A stretch of 64,000 nucleotides of DNA from positions 1-64,000 of the forward strand of contig NZ_JAUCZC010000008.1 of assembly GCF_030373265.1 (NCBI RefSeq), given 5' to 3'. The position numbers and the translations under genes are program-made. Each line of letters opens with the position of its first letter. Position 1 is the first letter of the stretch. Under the pieces are notes generated by a model. The model was not told the DNA's origin, ran no database searches, and was given only the letters and a program-made list of their open reading frames with translations. This DNA is from Blastomonas sp. (GTDB lineage: Bacteria > Pseudomonadota > Alphaproteobacteria > Sphingomonadales > Sphingomonadaceae). This document shows, one piece after another, positions 33,868 through 41,856 of this stretch.

Positions 33868-34980
33868 TCACAGATCAACCTCCTCGACGCGCTCTGGCTC
33901 AACCATACATGACCGGAGAAATTCATCCCATCTGGCTAAATCGCCTCGGCGTGCGACGAATTCCCGCTCGACGCTTTCTCGCATTCCTCTCATTGTTGCG
34001 CGGCTATGCCCCGCTGCGTCACGAAGGCAATTCCAATGACGCTGCTGAAACACCATTGGAGTTCGTTTGCCCCGCGCAACAAATAGGAAGCGTCCGCCAT
34101 CATGCCCCATGGACTCTAGCAGTTGTTTGACTACCTCGCTGCGGCGGCCTGACGTATGATCGTCGCCTTCGGGCCATTCATGCCAAGCACGTTCACGGGT
34201 GAGTGAGAGAATTTCATCGATCGATCGCCCGCTGGCGATCATCAGGCGAAACGCGATCGCCCAATTGGCGGGGAGTACCGCACACGCTCGCCAAATAGCA
34301 CCAATTTCAGCGCCGGTGGGCGAATACGAGTGCGCGCGAGGTCGCCAAGGCAACTTCACTCGCCCACGTAGTACGTTGTAGCGAACCAGACCCTTCGAAT
34401 AGGCCCAGGTCAAAAACGCTGAAAGGATGTATGCAGGCGTTCCTTTGACATAGTAGCCTTCCAAGTGATCAAATAGTTCGGCTGCTTGATCACCAGTGAG
34501 TTTATTTATCTCGACATCACCAATTTTTGGCAAAATCAAGTCCCTGAAGGTTTTTTCAATTCTGCCTGACCACTGCGATTTTGGTTTTTCGCTTATGTAA
34601 ATGTCGAAGCTTTGCGCGACGGTCTTTTTATTGGGACCCCCGATAAAAACTCGGGACATACGCCCTTCGTCTCGTTCAATTTTGATCCGTGATGCCGCTG
34701 CCCGTGCTGCCGCGATTGATTGGGACTCTGCATTCCCTAGTGTGACCGCCTGCTTGCTACGGATGCCGGGCTGCCGATAGCAATAGGTTTTTGCGCCTGA
34801 TGGACGGATGCGCACGAAAAGGCCTCTCATAGAGGCATCGTGAATCGACCGTTCTCTGCGGATTGCAACCGCCTCGGCGACCATTTCGTCTGTTAGCTCG
34901 GCACGTTCCGAGGCTTTGCGACCTCGGCGTTCTATGTCCCACTCAGGGTCTTTGAAGGCCGATTTTCTGCGTCGAGACAT
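33868..34980 (-). CDS. Integrase-like protein lacking the catalytic tyrosine region
   Basis: 370 residues. The N-terminus has the arm-type fold of P4-like integrases (MRGLFVRIRPSGAKTYCYRQ, then QAVTLGNAESQSIAAARAAA) and a core-binding domain follows. Arg I is present in LMIASGRSIDEILSLT. Where HxLR is expected the text is TMRGMRESVERE, and the protein ends without the GH...Y block. The reading frame is open, so this is either a decayed, inactive recombinase or one converted to another role. No good ribosome site is seen before the ATG at 34980. Confidence 0.75.
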   Translation of the reverse strand: MSRRRKSAFKDPEWDIERRGRKASERAELTDEMVAEAVAIRRERSIHDASMRGLFVRIRPSGAKTYCYRQPGIRSKQAVTLGNAESQSIAAARAAASRIKIERDEGRMSRVFIGGPNKKTVAQSFDIYISEKPKSQWSGRIEKTFRDLILPKIGDVEINKLTGDQAAELFDHLEGYYVKGTPAYILSAFLTWAYSKGLVRYNVLRGRVKLPWRPRAHSYSPTGAEIGAIWRACAVLPANWAIAFRLMIASGRSIDEILSLTRERAWHEWPEGDDHTSGRRSEVVKQLLESMGHDGGRFLFVARGKRTPMVFQQRHWNCLRDAAGHSRATMRGMRESVEREFVARRGDLARWDEFLRSCMVEPERVEEVDL

Positions 34981-35066
34981 AGGAGGAGATTCCTTTCCTC
35001 CCCTTATACAGTGGCGCGCGAGAAATCTCGGTAAGGGGCCTTACTGACCTCCCGCGCGCCAGTGCA

Positions 35067-35285
35067 TCAGCGAGCGCCTTCGATGACCTGAGCGTCGAAA
35101 AGCTTGGCAAGCTGGCTAGTCTGCAAGCTGGTGTAAATGCTCGGTCCTGCTGCGGTATAAACGACCGCGCCGCCATTTGGGCCGTTCGGTCGTGAACCGA
35201 CAACCTGCGCGCGCCGGATCAGCACACCATCGCCCGTCACGCTGGGAAGGAATACGAAGCCATTCTGTTCGTCGGTCTGTTCCAT
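35067..35285 (-). CDS. Small hypothetical protein
   Basis: 72 residues from ATG 35285 (MEQTDEQNGFVFLPSVTGDG), with GGAG about 7 bases upstream. The sequence is strand-rich (VLIRRAQVVGSRPNGPNGGA, then VVYTAAGPSIYTSLQTSQLA). No family is recognised. It lies upstream of the degenerate integrase on the same strand and diverges from the AbiTii gene. Confidence 0.6.
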   Translation of the reverse strand: MEQTDEQNGFVFLPSVTGDGVLIRRAQVVGSRPNGPNGGAVVYTAAGPSIYTSLQTSQLAKLFDAQVIEGAR

Positions 35286-35308
35286 GTTCAACTCCATCTG
35301 GTTGGTTC

Positions 35309-35358
35309 ATGGGGAGAAAAGCGGGTGGAATTAATTTCCTACGTCACCTTCTCCCCAT
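35309..35358. repeat. 10-bp perfect inverted repeat upstream of the AbiTii gene
   Basis: ATGGGGAGAA (35309-35318) and TTCTCCCCAT (35349-35358) flank a near-palindromic GGAATTAATTTCC. This is in the 299-bp divergent region 35286-35584 before the AbiTii gene and may be an operator. An 83-codon frame (35325-35576) also crosses the region but is not convincing as a gene. Confidence 0.55.
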
Positions 35359-35584
35359 TATCTAAAACCAGATTCCCATGGGGTGTCAAATATTCGGTCG
35401 TCGCCCAGCCTCCATCGGTCGTTTTCAAAGAGGTAGATTTCCTCCCTGAATCGCAACGCGGCAGGCGTTATGCGGTAAGGCTGGAGGCGAAAGGAGATTA
35501 TATTTTTGCGAAACCAGCGCACCGAGGAGTGACCTTCGGCGAAGTTAGCACTAGAATGACCCTCAATGTGGCGTAGGAGCTTTG

Positions 35585-36454
35585 GTGCCGGGTCTCGTCG
35601 AACAACTTCAATCGGATGCTTTGGACAATAGTGTTTCCGTGGGCACCTTACTCGGTAGGGTAAAAATTTGCGCGGTACGGCTAGGACTTGAAGACGCGCT
35701 TGCGTGGGTTGAAGGTGAACTGAACGGCTATGATTGCGACGGCGATAAACTGCCACCATATCGGGTAACGCAAGGTATTACCAACGCCCAGGATAGGTTC
35801 GGACGCTGGACACCAATTCAGTTTGGTGATGCTGACCTTGCAGACAAGATTGCAAAGGTTTATTATAAAGAGCCGGTCTCTAGTTACGAAGAGCTGCTCC
35901 GCAGTGATGCAAACACTTTCATGATTCCGATTGATAATGGACTGGTCAACATCCTAGCCAAATCATACGGAGTAGAAATCATTGCGATGCGTAATATGGT
36001 TTCACGAGGTGCAATGCATGCAATAGTTCAGAAGGCGAGAAATCTTGTTCTTGACTGGTCTCTTGAGCTTTCGCGTGCGGGTATAAACGGAGATGGTATG
36101 AGTTTCAGCGCCGATGAGCGAGAGCGCGCCGACAGCGCGCATATTTCTATAGGCACATTCCATGGCACATTCAGCACGGGCGATGCTTCGGGTGAAGGTG
36201 CGAGGATTCAACAGTCTTATTCGGCTACAGCCACGGATTTGCCTGCAATTGTCGAGCTGATCGCTGCAGTGCGCGCCAATGTATCGGAGGCAACCGAACA
36301 GGAGGCGATCGTGGCTGCTGCGATGCAAATTGCCGACGCCAAGGACAAGCCGACGATGCTGCAAGGGTATGATAGGCTGATTGCTGCGGCTGCGAACCAC
36401 ATGACGGTAATCGCGCCATTCCTTCCAGCAATAGGCTCGATGCTAGCTAGCTAA
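35585..36454 (+). CDS. AbiTii-domain protein (abortive infection type)
   Basis: 289 residues from GTG 35585, with GGAG at 35576-35579; an in-frame TTG at 35582 is too close. The N-terminal half matches the AbiTii domain as I know it: LVEQLQSDALDNSVSVGTLL, then GRVKICAVRLGLEDALAWVE and GELNGYD...LPPYR. The middle (RGAMHAIVQKARNLVLDWSL) is typical of the same family. The C-terminus is helical with a hydrophobic end (HMTVIAPFLPAIGSML). AbiTii takes its name from lactococcal phage-resistance genes; mechanism is unknown to me. Its place in a small mobile element fits an antiphage role. Confidence 0.85.
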   Translation: MPGLVEQLQSDALDNSVSVGTLLGRVKICAVRLGLEDALAWVEGELNGYDCDGDKLPPYRVTQGITNAQDRFGRWTPIQFGDADLADKIAKVYYKEPVSSYEELLRSDANTFMIPIDNGLVNILAKSYGVEIIAMRNMVSRGAMHAIVQKARNLVLDWSLELSRAGINGDGMSFSADERERADSAHISIGTFHGTFSTGDASGEGARIQQSYSATATDLPAIVELIAAVRANVSEATEQEAIVAAAMQIADAKDKPTMLQGYDRLIAAAANHMTVIAPFLPAIGSMLAS

Positions 36455-36529
36455 ATCCCGCGTGAGCATGCCGAGCATCTTGGCAGACTACCATTTTGGG
36501 GGCTGCGGTGTGTCCGATGAGGTAACCAT

Positions 36530-36880
36530 ATGATGACGTATGTGGGTACGAGGCTGCCAACAGATTACATTGAGGCGTTGGATAGTTGGCGTCTCGCACA
36601 AGATGATCCCCAGCTAACGCGAAGCGATGCCGTAGAATATTTTATCGCAAAGGGTTTGGAAATGGCAGCCCCCAGTTTTGCGGGGCGGCGACGGCGACCT
36701 TCGGAGTCAGATCGCGATGAAAGAGCTGAAAAATACTGCCAGCTTTACGCGGAGCTTGGGACTTACACTGCGGTTGCTAGGGAAGTAGGGTTCTCCGTCG
36801 ACACCGTGAAGAGGGTGATCCATAGTTATGAACGGAGAGTTCGTTTTCCAAGGGCGCGACCTACGCCTGTCGGTGCGTGA
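36530..36880 (+). CDS. Ribbon-helix-helix plus helix-turn-helix regulator
   Basis: 116 residues; ATG at 36530 or 36533. The N-terminus (YVGTRLPTDYIEALDSWRLA, then LTRSDAVEYFIAKGLEMA) has the strand-helix-helix pattern of CopG/Arc-type binders. The C-terminus (LYAELGTYTAVAREVGFSVD, then TVKRVIHSY) is a resolvase-like helix-turn-helix. Two DNA-binding units in one small protein are unusual. It is the last gene before attR, 75 bp downstream of the AbiTii gene on the same strand, and may regulate it. Confidence 0.7.
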   Translation: MMTYVGTRLPTDYIEALDSWRLAQDDPQLTRSDAVEYFIAKGLEMAAPSFAGRRRRPSESDRDERAEKYCQLYAELGTYTAVAREVGFSVDTVKRVIHSYERRVRFPRARPTPVGA

Positions 36881-36977
36881 TCTGGTTAGCCAATGGAGTA
36901 TAAACCATTGATATATCGTGGGCCGAAATTTGCCAGTTAGACAATCGAGGGCCGCACCAAACCTCAATTGTGGAACC

Positions 36978-36993
36978 CCGGCTCGGGCCTCCA
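36978..36993. other. attR: right 16-bp direct repeat of the tRNA-Cys element
   Basis: CCGGCTCGGGCCTCCA, identical to the tRNA-Cys 3' end at 30897-30912. It is a bare fragment with no tRNA body, lying 18 bp from the end of ligD, and marks the right boundary of the element. Confidence 0.92.
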
Positions 36994-37011
36994 ACTCTCC
37001 TGATCTGACCG

Positions 37012-39516
37012 CTAATAGTCTGGCAGCGCCTGTTCGGCGAAGCCCCAGCCGCGCAAGCCAGGGTCCGCCGCGCGGTTGATCAGCGCCTGGGCATCCTCGA
37101 TCGTCCATCTGTCCGCAGACTCGATATCGGCAAGCTCTTCCCATCCGATCGGCGCCGCCACCGGCGCCCTGGGCCGCGCCCGCGCGGAATAGGGCATCAC
37201 TGCGGTGCTGCCGCGCTGGTTGCGCATCCAGTCGATGAAGATCTTGCCCTTGCGCTTGGCCTTGCTCATCGTTGCGACGAAGCGGTCGGGTTCGGCCAGG
37301 CTCAGGGCTTCGGCGAAATGCCGGGAAAAGGCCTTGTGCTCCTGCCAGCCATGTCCCGGGGTCAAGGGGACGACGACATGAACGCCCTTGCCGCCGGTGA
37401 GCATCGCAAAGCTCACAAGGCCGATGTCGGCGAGATGCCCGCGAATATCCAGCGCGGCCTTGCGGACGTCGGTGAAATCCAGAGCGTCATCCGGGTCGAG
37501 ATCGAACACCAGCCTGTCAGGGCTTTCCACCGCGTCGCTATGGCTGGCCCAGCCATGAAACTCGATGGTCCCCATCTGCACGCAGGCGAGCAGCCCGTCG
37601 GCGTCCTCGACATACAGATAATCCTCATGCCCGCCGTGCTTTTCGCGAATCGCGACTTGATGGACGGCATCACCGAATGCCCCCGAATCGTGTTTCTGGA
37701 AGAAGCATGCCTTGGCGCGCCCCTGCGGGCAGCGGACAAGGCTGATCGGCCGACGCGCGGCGTGGAGCAACATCAGCGGCGCGACGGCAGCATAATAATC
37801 CGCAAGATCCCCCTTGGTCTTTTTCGCTTCGGGAAAGATGATTTGCTCGCGGCTGCTGATCTTCACGGCGGGGGCAGCATCGGGCGCCGGGCCCGCCACC
37901 TCGGGCGTGACCTCGCGCGCCGGCTTGTCGGCTCTCAGCCCCAGAAAGCTGGCGTGGCGCACCGATCCGCCGGCGGTGAACTGGGCGAACGCGATCTGGG
38001 CCACCAGTTCGGGCCGCAACCAGTGCGCATGGCGCGCGCTGGCGGCATCGGTCTTAAGCGGTGCGGTCTTGCGCGCCAGCCGCGCGAAGCTCCTGGCCAG
38101 ATCCTGCATCGCATCGGCGGAAAAGCCGGTGCCGACATTGCCCTTGTAGACCAGCGCGTCGCCTTCATATTGCGCGAGCAGCAACGAGGCGAACGGGCGG
38201 CCCTTGGCCTTGGACGGGTTCCAGCCGACGATCACGAACTCCTGCGCCAGCGTGCATTTCACCTTGACCCAGTTGCTCGACCGCTTGCCCGAATAGCTGG
38301 CGCCGGCGCGCTTGGAGATGATCCCCTCCTGCCCGGCGTCGCACATCGCCTTGTACAGCCTCTCGCCCGCACCGATGACATGATCGGCGACCGCGACCGG
38401 CCCGCTGGCCTGATGGAGCAGCGCCTCGAGCCGCTCCTTGCGTTCCAGATTGGTGAGGTCGTCCAGCGTCTCGCCATCGCTTTCGAGCAGGTCGAAGGCG
38501 AAGAACGACAATGCGGTATCGTCGCCCTGCGCGCCGCTGCCGCGCTTGAGCACCGCCTGCAGCGCGGAAAAATCCGGGTTTCCGCTGCTATCGAAGGCGA
38601 CGATCTCGCCATCGATCAGACAGGGCGGCAGATCGAGCGCGGCGATGTGGCGCGCGAGCGGCGCGAACTTGTCGCTCCAGTCAAGCCCGTTGCGCGTGTA
38701 GATGCGCACATTATCACCCGCGGCGGCGACCGCAGCGCGATAGCCGTCAAATTTGATCTCGTGGATCCAGTCATGCCCCGTCGGCACCGCGTCCACCAGC
38801 GTTGCCAGTTGCAGCGAACGGAAGCTGGGCGGCTTGCCCGCGCCCGATCGGCTCGCAGCGGGCGCCCTGGACTTTGCAGGTTTGGCGGACTTGGCGGGTT
38901 TTGCGGCAGACTCGGGGGCTGCGCCCTCCTCCCCCGATGCGATCTGCGCCATCGTCCGGCCGGTCGAAACGCTGGTCAGCGCGCGCCCGACCAGATCGTC
39001 GGTGCCGCCAGCCCAGTCGTCGTCGATCTTGCGCAGCAGCCAGTTCTCGCGCTTTTCGCCCGCGCGCGGCTTCATCCGCACCAGCAGCCATTCGCCCTGC
39101 ATGCGCTCACCCTCGAGCGTAAAGTGCAGATGCCCTTCTTCGATATCGCTGGCGCTCTTGCCGGCGATCGGCGCCCAGGTTCCGCGATCCCACAGCATCA
39201 CCGTGCCGCCGCCATAAGAGCCCTTGGGGATCACGCCTTCGAACGCGGCATAGGCCATCGGGTGGTCCTCGGTGCGCACCGCGAGACGCTTGTCGGAGGG
39301 GTTGGCGCTCGGCCCCTTGGTCACCGCCCAGCTCTTGAGCACGCCGCCGATCTCCAGACGCAGGTCGTAATGCAGCCTTGTGGCATCGTGCTTCTGGACG
39401 ATGAATAGGTGTCGGTCGCCTTTGCGCCCCCGACCCGGCTTGCCCGCAGGTTCGGCGGTGACCGAAAAATCGCGCTTGGCATTGTACTGCGCGAGCGGAT
39501 CGGGCGCCTTGGCCAT
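37012..39516 (-). CDS. ligD: Multifunctional ATP-dependent DNA ligase LigD (NHEJ)
   Basis: 834 residues from ATG 39516 (MAKAPDPLAQYNAKRDFSVT). Domain order is 3'-phosphoesterase (about 20-190, FIVQKHDATRLHYDLRLEIG and DHPMAYAAFEGVIPKGSYGG), a Lys/Ala linker, the ligase domain with nucleotidyl-lysine about K255 (HEIKFDGYRAA) and GEIVAF, then the AEP primase/polymerase domain (about 560-830, DRLVFDLDPDD with metal-binding Asp residues). It seals double-strand breaks with Ku. The ku stop lies at 39518, so the two genes abut and form one operon with ku first. Confidence 0.95.
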   Translation of the reverse strand: MAKAPDPLAQYNAKRDFSVTAEPAGKPGRGRKGDRHLFIVQKHDATRLHYDLRLEIGGVLKSWAVTKGPSANPSDKRLAVRTEDHPMAYAAFEGVIPKGSYGGGTVMLWDRGTWAPIAGKSASDIEEGHLHFTLEGERMQGEWLLVRMKPRAGEKRENWLLRKIDDDWAGGTDDLVGRALTSVSTGRTMAQIASGEEGAAPESAAKPAKSAKPAKSRAPAASRSGAGKPPSFRSLQLATLVDAVPTGHDWIHEIKFDGYRAAVAAAGDNVRIYTRNGLDWSDKFAPLARHIAALDLPPCLIDGEIVAFDSSGNPDFSALQAVLKRGSGAQGDDTALSFFAFDLLESDGETLDDLTNLERKERLEALLHQASGPVAVADHVIGAGERLYKAMCDAGQEGIISKRAGASYSGKRSSNWVKVKCTLAQEFVIVGWNPSKAKGRPFASLLLAQYEGDALVYKGNVGTGFSADAMQDLARSFARLARKTAPLKTDAASARHAHWLRPELVAQIAFAQFTAGGSVRHASFLGLRADKPAREVTPEVAGPAPDAAPAVKISSREQIIFPEAKKTKGDLADYYAAVAPLMLLHAARRPISLVRCPQGRAKACFFQKHDSGAFGDAVHQVAIREKHGGHEDYLYVEDADGLLACVQMGTIEFHGWASHSDAVESPDRLVFDLDPDDALDFTDVRKAALDIRGHLADIGLVSFAMLTGGKGVHVVVPLTPGHGWQEHKAFSRHFAEALSLAEPDRFVATMSKAKRKGKIFIDWMRNQRGSTAVMPYSARARPRAPVAAPIGWEELADIESADRWTIEDAQALINRAADPGLRGWGFAEQALPDY

Positions 39517-39517
39517 A

Positions 39518-40405
39518 TCAGGCGCGCTTGCGCGGAGCCGCCTTTTTGGGCGCGGCCTTGGCCGAGGACTTCGCCTTGGCGGCGGCGGGCTTCTTGGCCT
39601 GGGCGGGCTTCTTGCCATCGACCGAGGCCTTGAGCGCGGCCATCAGATCGATGACGTTCGATCCGCTTGCACCGGTATCGGCGGGCTCTTCGACATCCTC
39701 GAGCACGCGGGCGCCCTTGGCCTTGGCCTTTTTGGCGATCACGCGCTTGAGCGCATCGACATAGTGATTTTCGTAATCCGCCGCATCGAACTTGCCCGAT
39801 TTCTTCTCGATCAGCGTCTCGGCCAGATCGAGCAGATCGGCATCGGGCTTGTCATCGCCCACCTCGCGGAAATAGTCCGCCGCCTTGTTGACCTCGTCGG
39901 CATAGCGCAGCACTTCCAGGATGAGACCGCGACCACACGGGCGCAGCGCCACGAGCTGTTCCTGGCCGCGCAGCGACAGCTGACCCAACCCGACCTTCTT
40001 GGTCCGCTTGAGCGCCTCGCGCAGCACGATATACGCCTCTTCGGCGAGCTCGTCGGCCGGCGCGACATAATAAGGCTTGGTGTAATAGAGCAGGTCGATC
40101 GAGTCGATGTCGACAAACTGGACCAGTTCGAGCGTACGCTTGCTCTCGAGCTTGACCGCCTCGATCTCCTCATCATCGAGCAGCACATAGTTGCCCTTCG
40201 ACAGCTCGAAGCCTTTGACGATATCGTCGTGGTCGATCGCGCCGATCCCCGGCACCACCTTTTCATACTTCACCGGCTTGCCGCTGGGTTCGTGGATCTG
40301 GCGAAAGCTGACCGACGCGCCCGATTTGGTCGCCGAGTAGATCTCAACAGTGATCGACACCAGCGCCAGGCGGATGTGTCCCTTCCAATATGCGCGTGCT
40401 GCCAT
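39518..40405 (-). CDS. ku: Bacterial Ku protein (NHEJ end binding)
   Basis: 295 residues from ATG 40405 (MAARAYWKGHIRLALVSITV); an upstream in-frame start at 40429 is less likely. The Ku core is clear: RQIHEPSGKPVKYEKVVPGI, then FELSKGNYVLLDDEEIEAVK and IDSIDLLYYTKPYYVAPADE. A Lys/Ala-rich C-terminal tail (KKPAAAKAKSSAKAAPKKAA), often used for DNA threading and LigD contact, is present. It is directly upstream of ligD on the same strand. Function: binds broken ends and recruits LigD. Confidence 0.95.
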   Translation of the reverse strand: MAARAYWKGHIRLALVSITVEIYSATKSGASVSFRQIHEPSGKPVKYEKVVPGIGAIDHDDIVKGFELSKGNYVLLDDEEIEAVKLESKRTLELVQFVDIDSIDLLYYTKPYYVAPADELAEEAYIVLREALKRTKKVGLGQLSLRGQEQLVALRPCGRGLILEVLRYADEVNKAADYFREVGDDKPDADLLDLAETLIEKKSGKFDAADYENHYVDALKRVIAKKAKAKGARVLEDVEEPADTGASGSNVIDLMAALKASVDGKKPAQAKKPAAAKAKSSAKAAPKKAAPRKRA

Positions 40406-40536
40406 CTTGACCCCCGAAGGTTGTTCCACCTGCAGATATGCCTCAGACCACGACAGGTTCCAAACGTTCCGCGCACAACGCGTCGCCTGTCGGTCCGTCG
40501 AGGATCGCGGTGGGTCTAGCGCGAAGGGCCTTCAGG

Positions 40537-41145
40537 CTAGCTCGCCCAATAGAGATGGCATGGCGGAATGTTGCGCCACACAAAGGATTTGCGCACCTTG
40601 CCGAAGCGCGGTTCCAGATAGCCTTCGACCGCGGTGCGCATCTGATAGGCCAGCACCTGCCCATGAGGCGACAGCACCTGCGCGCTGGCGTCCATGATCT
40701 GGTCCGCCAGTTGCGCGGACATCGTCGAAAACGGGATCCCGGTGACGATCAGATCGGCCGAACCGAGGCCGTGGCGTTCGAGGATTTCGGCAACCGAAGA
40801 CGCCGACGCGGTGACGGCGAGCAGACGCGGATCGTCGATCGAGCGCTGAAGATGCCGGGTAAAATGCGGGCTGACGTCGAGCGTGACCAGCCGGCTGTCG
40901 TGCGGCATCCGCTGCAGCATGGCGCGCGTGAGCGGGCCCGAGCCCGGGCCGTATTCGACCACGACGCGGGCGCTGCTCCAGTCCACCGGATCGAGCAGCC
41001 GGTCCACCAGAACCTGCGAGGCCGGGAACGCCGAACCGACGAGCTGCGGGCTGCGCAGGAACTCGCGCGCAGACACGCCCAGCGCGGACGTCTTGCGCGC
41101 AAGATCGCTCGAGGTCTTGTCGGGGGATTGGAACCGGGTTGCCAT
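40537..41145 (-). CDS. SAM-dependent methyltransferase (phospholipid N-methyltransferase-like)
   Basis: 202 residues from ATG 41145 (MATRFQSPDKTSSDLARKTS); an in-frame ATG at 41166 is also possible. It is a class I methyltransferase with AdoMet motif VVVEYGPGSGPLTRAMLQ, acidic motif VTLDVSPHF and motif IV DLIVTGIPFSTMSA. The pattern resembles PmtA/PE N-methyltransferase-like proteins related to rRNA adenine dimethylases. Substrate cannot be fixed; lipid methylation is a guess from the family. Confidence 0.8.
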   Translation of the reverse strand: MATRFQSPDKTSSDLARKTSALGVSAREFLRSPQLVGSAFPASQVLVDRLLDPVDWSSARVVVEYGPGSGPLTRAMLQRMPHDSRLVTLDVSPHFTRHLQRSIDDPRLLAVTASASSVAEILERHGLGSADLIVTGIPFSTMSAQLADQIMDASAQVLSPHGQVLAYQMRTAVEGYLEPRFGKVRKSFVWRNIPPCHLYWAS

Positions 41146-41175
41146 GCCTGTCTCCTGGGTCTGCATGTTGGGCTA

Positions 41176-41820
41176 TCAACGTGGCGACGCAGCACCGGGT
41201 TCCGCGTCTGCTGCAGTCGACTGGGGCACCAGGATCAGTTCCCGGCCCTCGACCCGCCACGATTGCAGTTGCGACAGGAAGTTCATGCCCAGCACATCGA
41301 CGTTCCCAAGCGCAGGCGACACCACCACCTTGAGGTTGCGCGCCTCGATATTGCCGAGGCCGAGCTGCTCGACCGTGCCGGTCTGCGCCTGGACATTGCC
41401 ATTGGCGGTCCGCAACACCACCGGCAGCAACCCTGCCGAGTAGCTCACCGATGCAGCATCGGCGGTTGCCTGCGACAAGGCGGTCACGGTAGCGCCGCTG
41501 TCGATCAGCATCCGCCGCTCAACGCCGTTCAGCGATACCTGTGCCCAGAAATGGCCGTCGCTGGACATCCTCAGCCTGACCTCGTCGCCCTCAACCGATT
41601 GGGTGTCGAGACCCAGCCTCTCGGTGATCCGAGACAAATTGGGATCGAACGGCGCCTGCTGGAACAGCACGAACAGGCACAAAGCGAGCAATGCGATCGA
41701 AAACAGCGAGCGGAAGATGCGCCCGACAAAAGGGATATTGAACAGGATGAACAGCACCAATGCGCCGCCCGCAGCGTAAAGCGCAAGCTGCTGCCATTCG
41801 GGGTTTGTGGTGATTTCCAT
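41176..41820 (-). CDS. Membrane-anchored retropepsin-like aspartic protease (TIGR02281-type)
   Basis: 214 residues with two N-terminal membrane helices (QLALYAAGGALVLFILFNIP and IFRSLFSIALLALCLFVLFQ) and a periplasmic retropepsin-like domain. The catalytic motif is MLIDSGATVTALSQ, with a later VLGMNFLSQLQSW that matches the conserved GMSFL segment of this family. One active-site Asp per chain implies a homodimer. Target unknown. Confidence 0.88.
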   Translation of the reverse strand: MEITTNPEWQQLALYAAGGALVLFILFNIPFVGRIFRSLFSIALLALCLFVLFQQAPFDPNLSRITERLGLDTQSVEGDEVRLRMSSDGHFWAQVSLNGVERRMLIDSGATVTALSQATADAASVSYSAGLLPVVLRTANGNVQAQTGTVEQLGLGNIEARNLKVVVSPALGNVDVLGMNFLSQLQSWRVEGRELILVPQSTAADAEPGAASPR

Positions 41821-41856
41821 GCTGTCTCCGGTTGTGCCCGCCGCCCCTGTCCGGGC

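Larger units (their letters stand above)
30913..36993. mobile_element. Integrated element of about 6.1 kb in tRNA-Cys with a compact defence-like cargo
   Basis: Bounded by a 16-bp perfect direct repeat of the tRNA-Cys 3' end. It contains an integrase next to attL, an upstream small gene coupled to it, an XRE regulator, two overlapping lipoprotein genes, a degenerate second integrase, a small gene, an AbiTii-domain gene and an RHH/HTH regulator. It looks clearly more AT-rich than the flanking core genes. No replication, packaging or conjugation genes are visible, so it may depend on a helper or be a remnant. Confidence 0.88.

Noticed and set aside
33685-33926. Short frames on both strands in the gap before the degenerate integrase
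   Set aside because: Composition and lack of start signals do not support a gene.
35325-35576. 83-codon frame ending just before the AbiTii gene
   Set aside because: It crosses the inverted repeat, has no clear ribosome site and no family-like text; kept only as a remark.
40406-40536. GGAAC motifs upstream of ku as possible EcfG promoters
   Set aside because: None has a GTT-like partner at 16-17 bp; the match is not better than chance.
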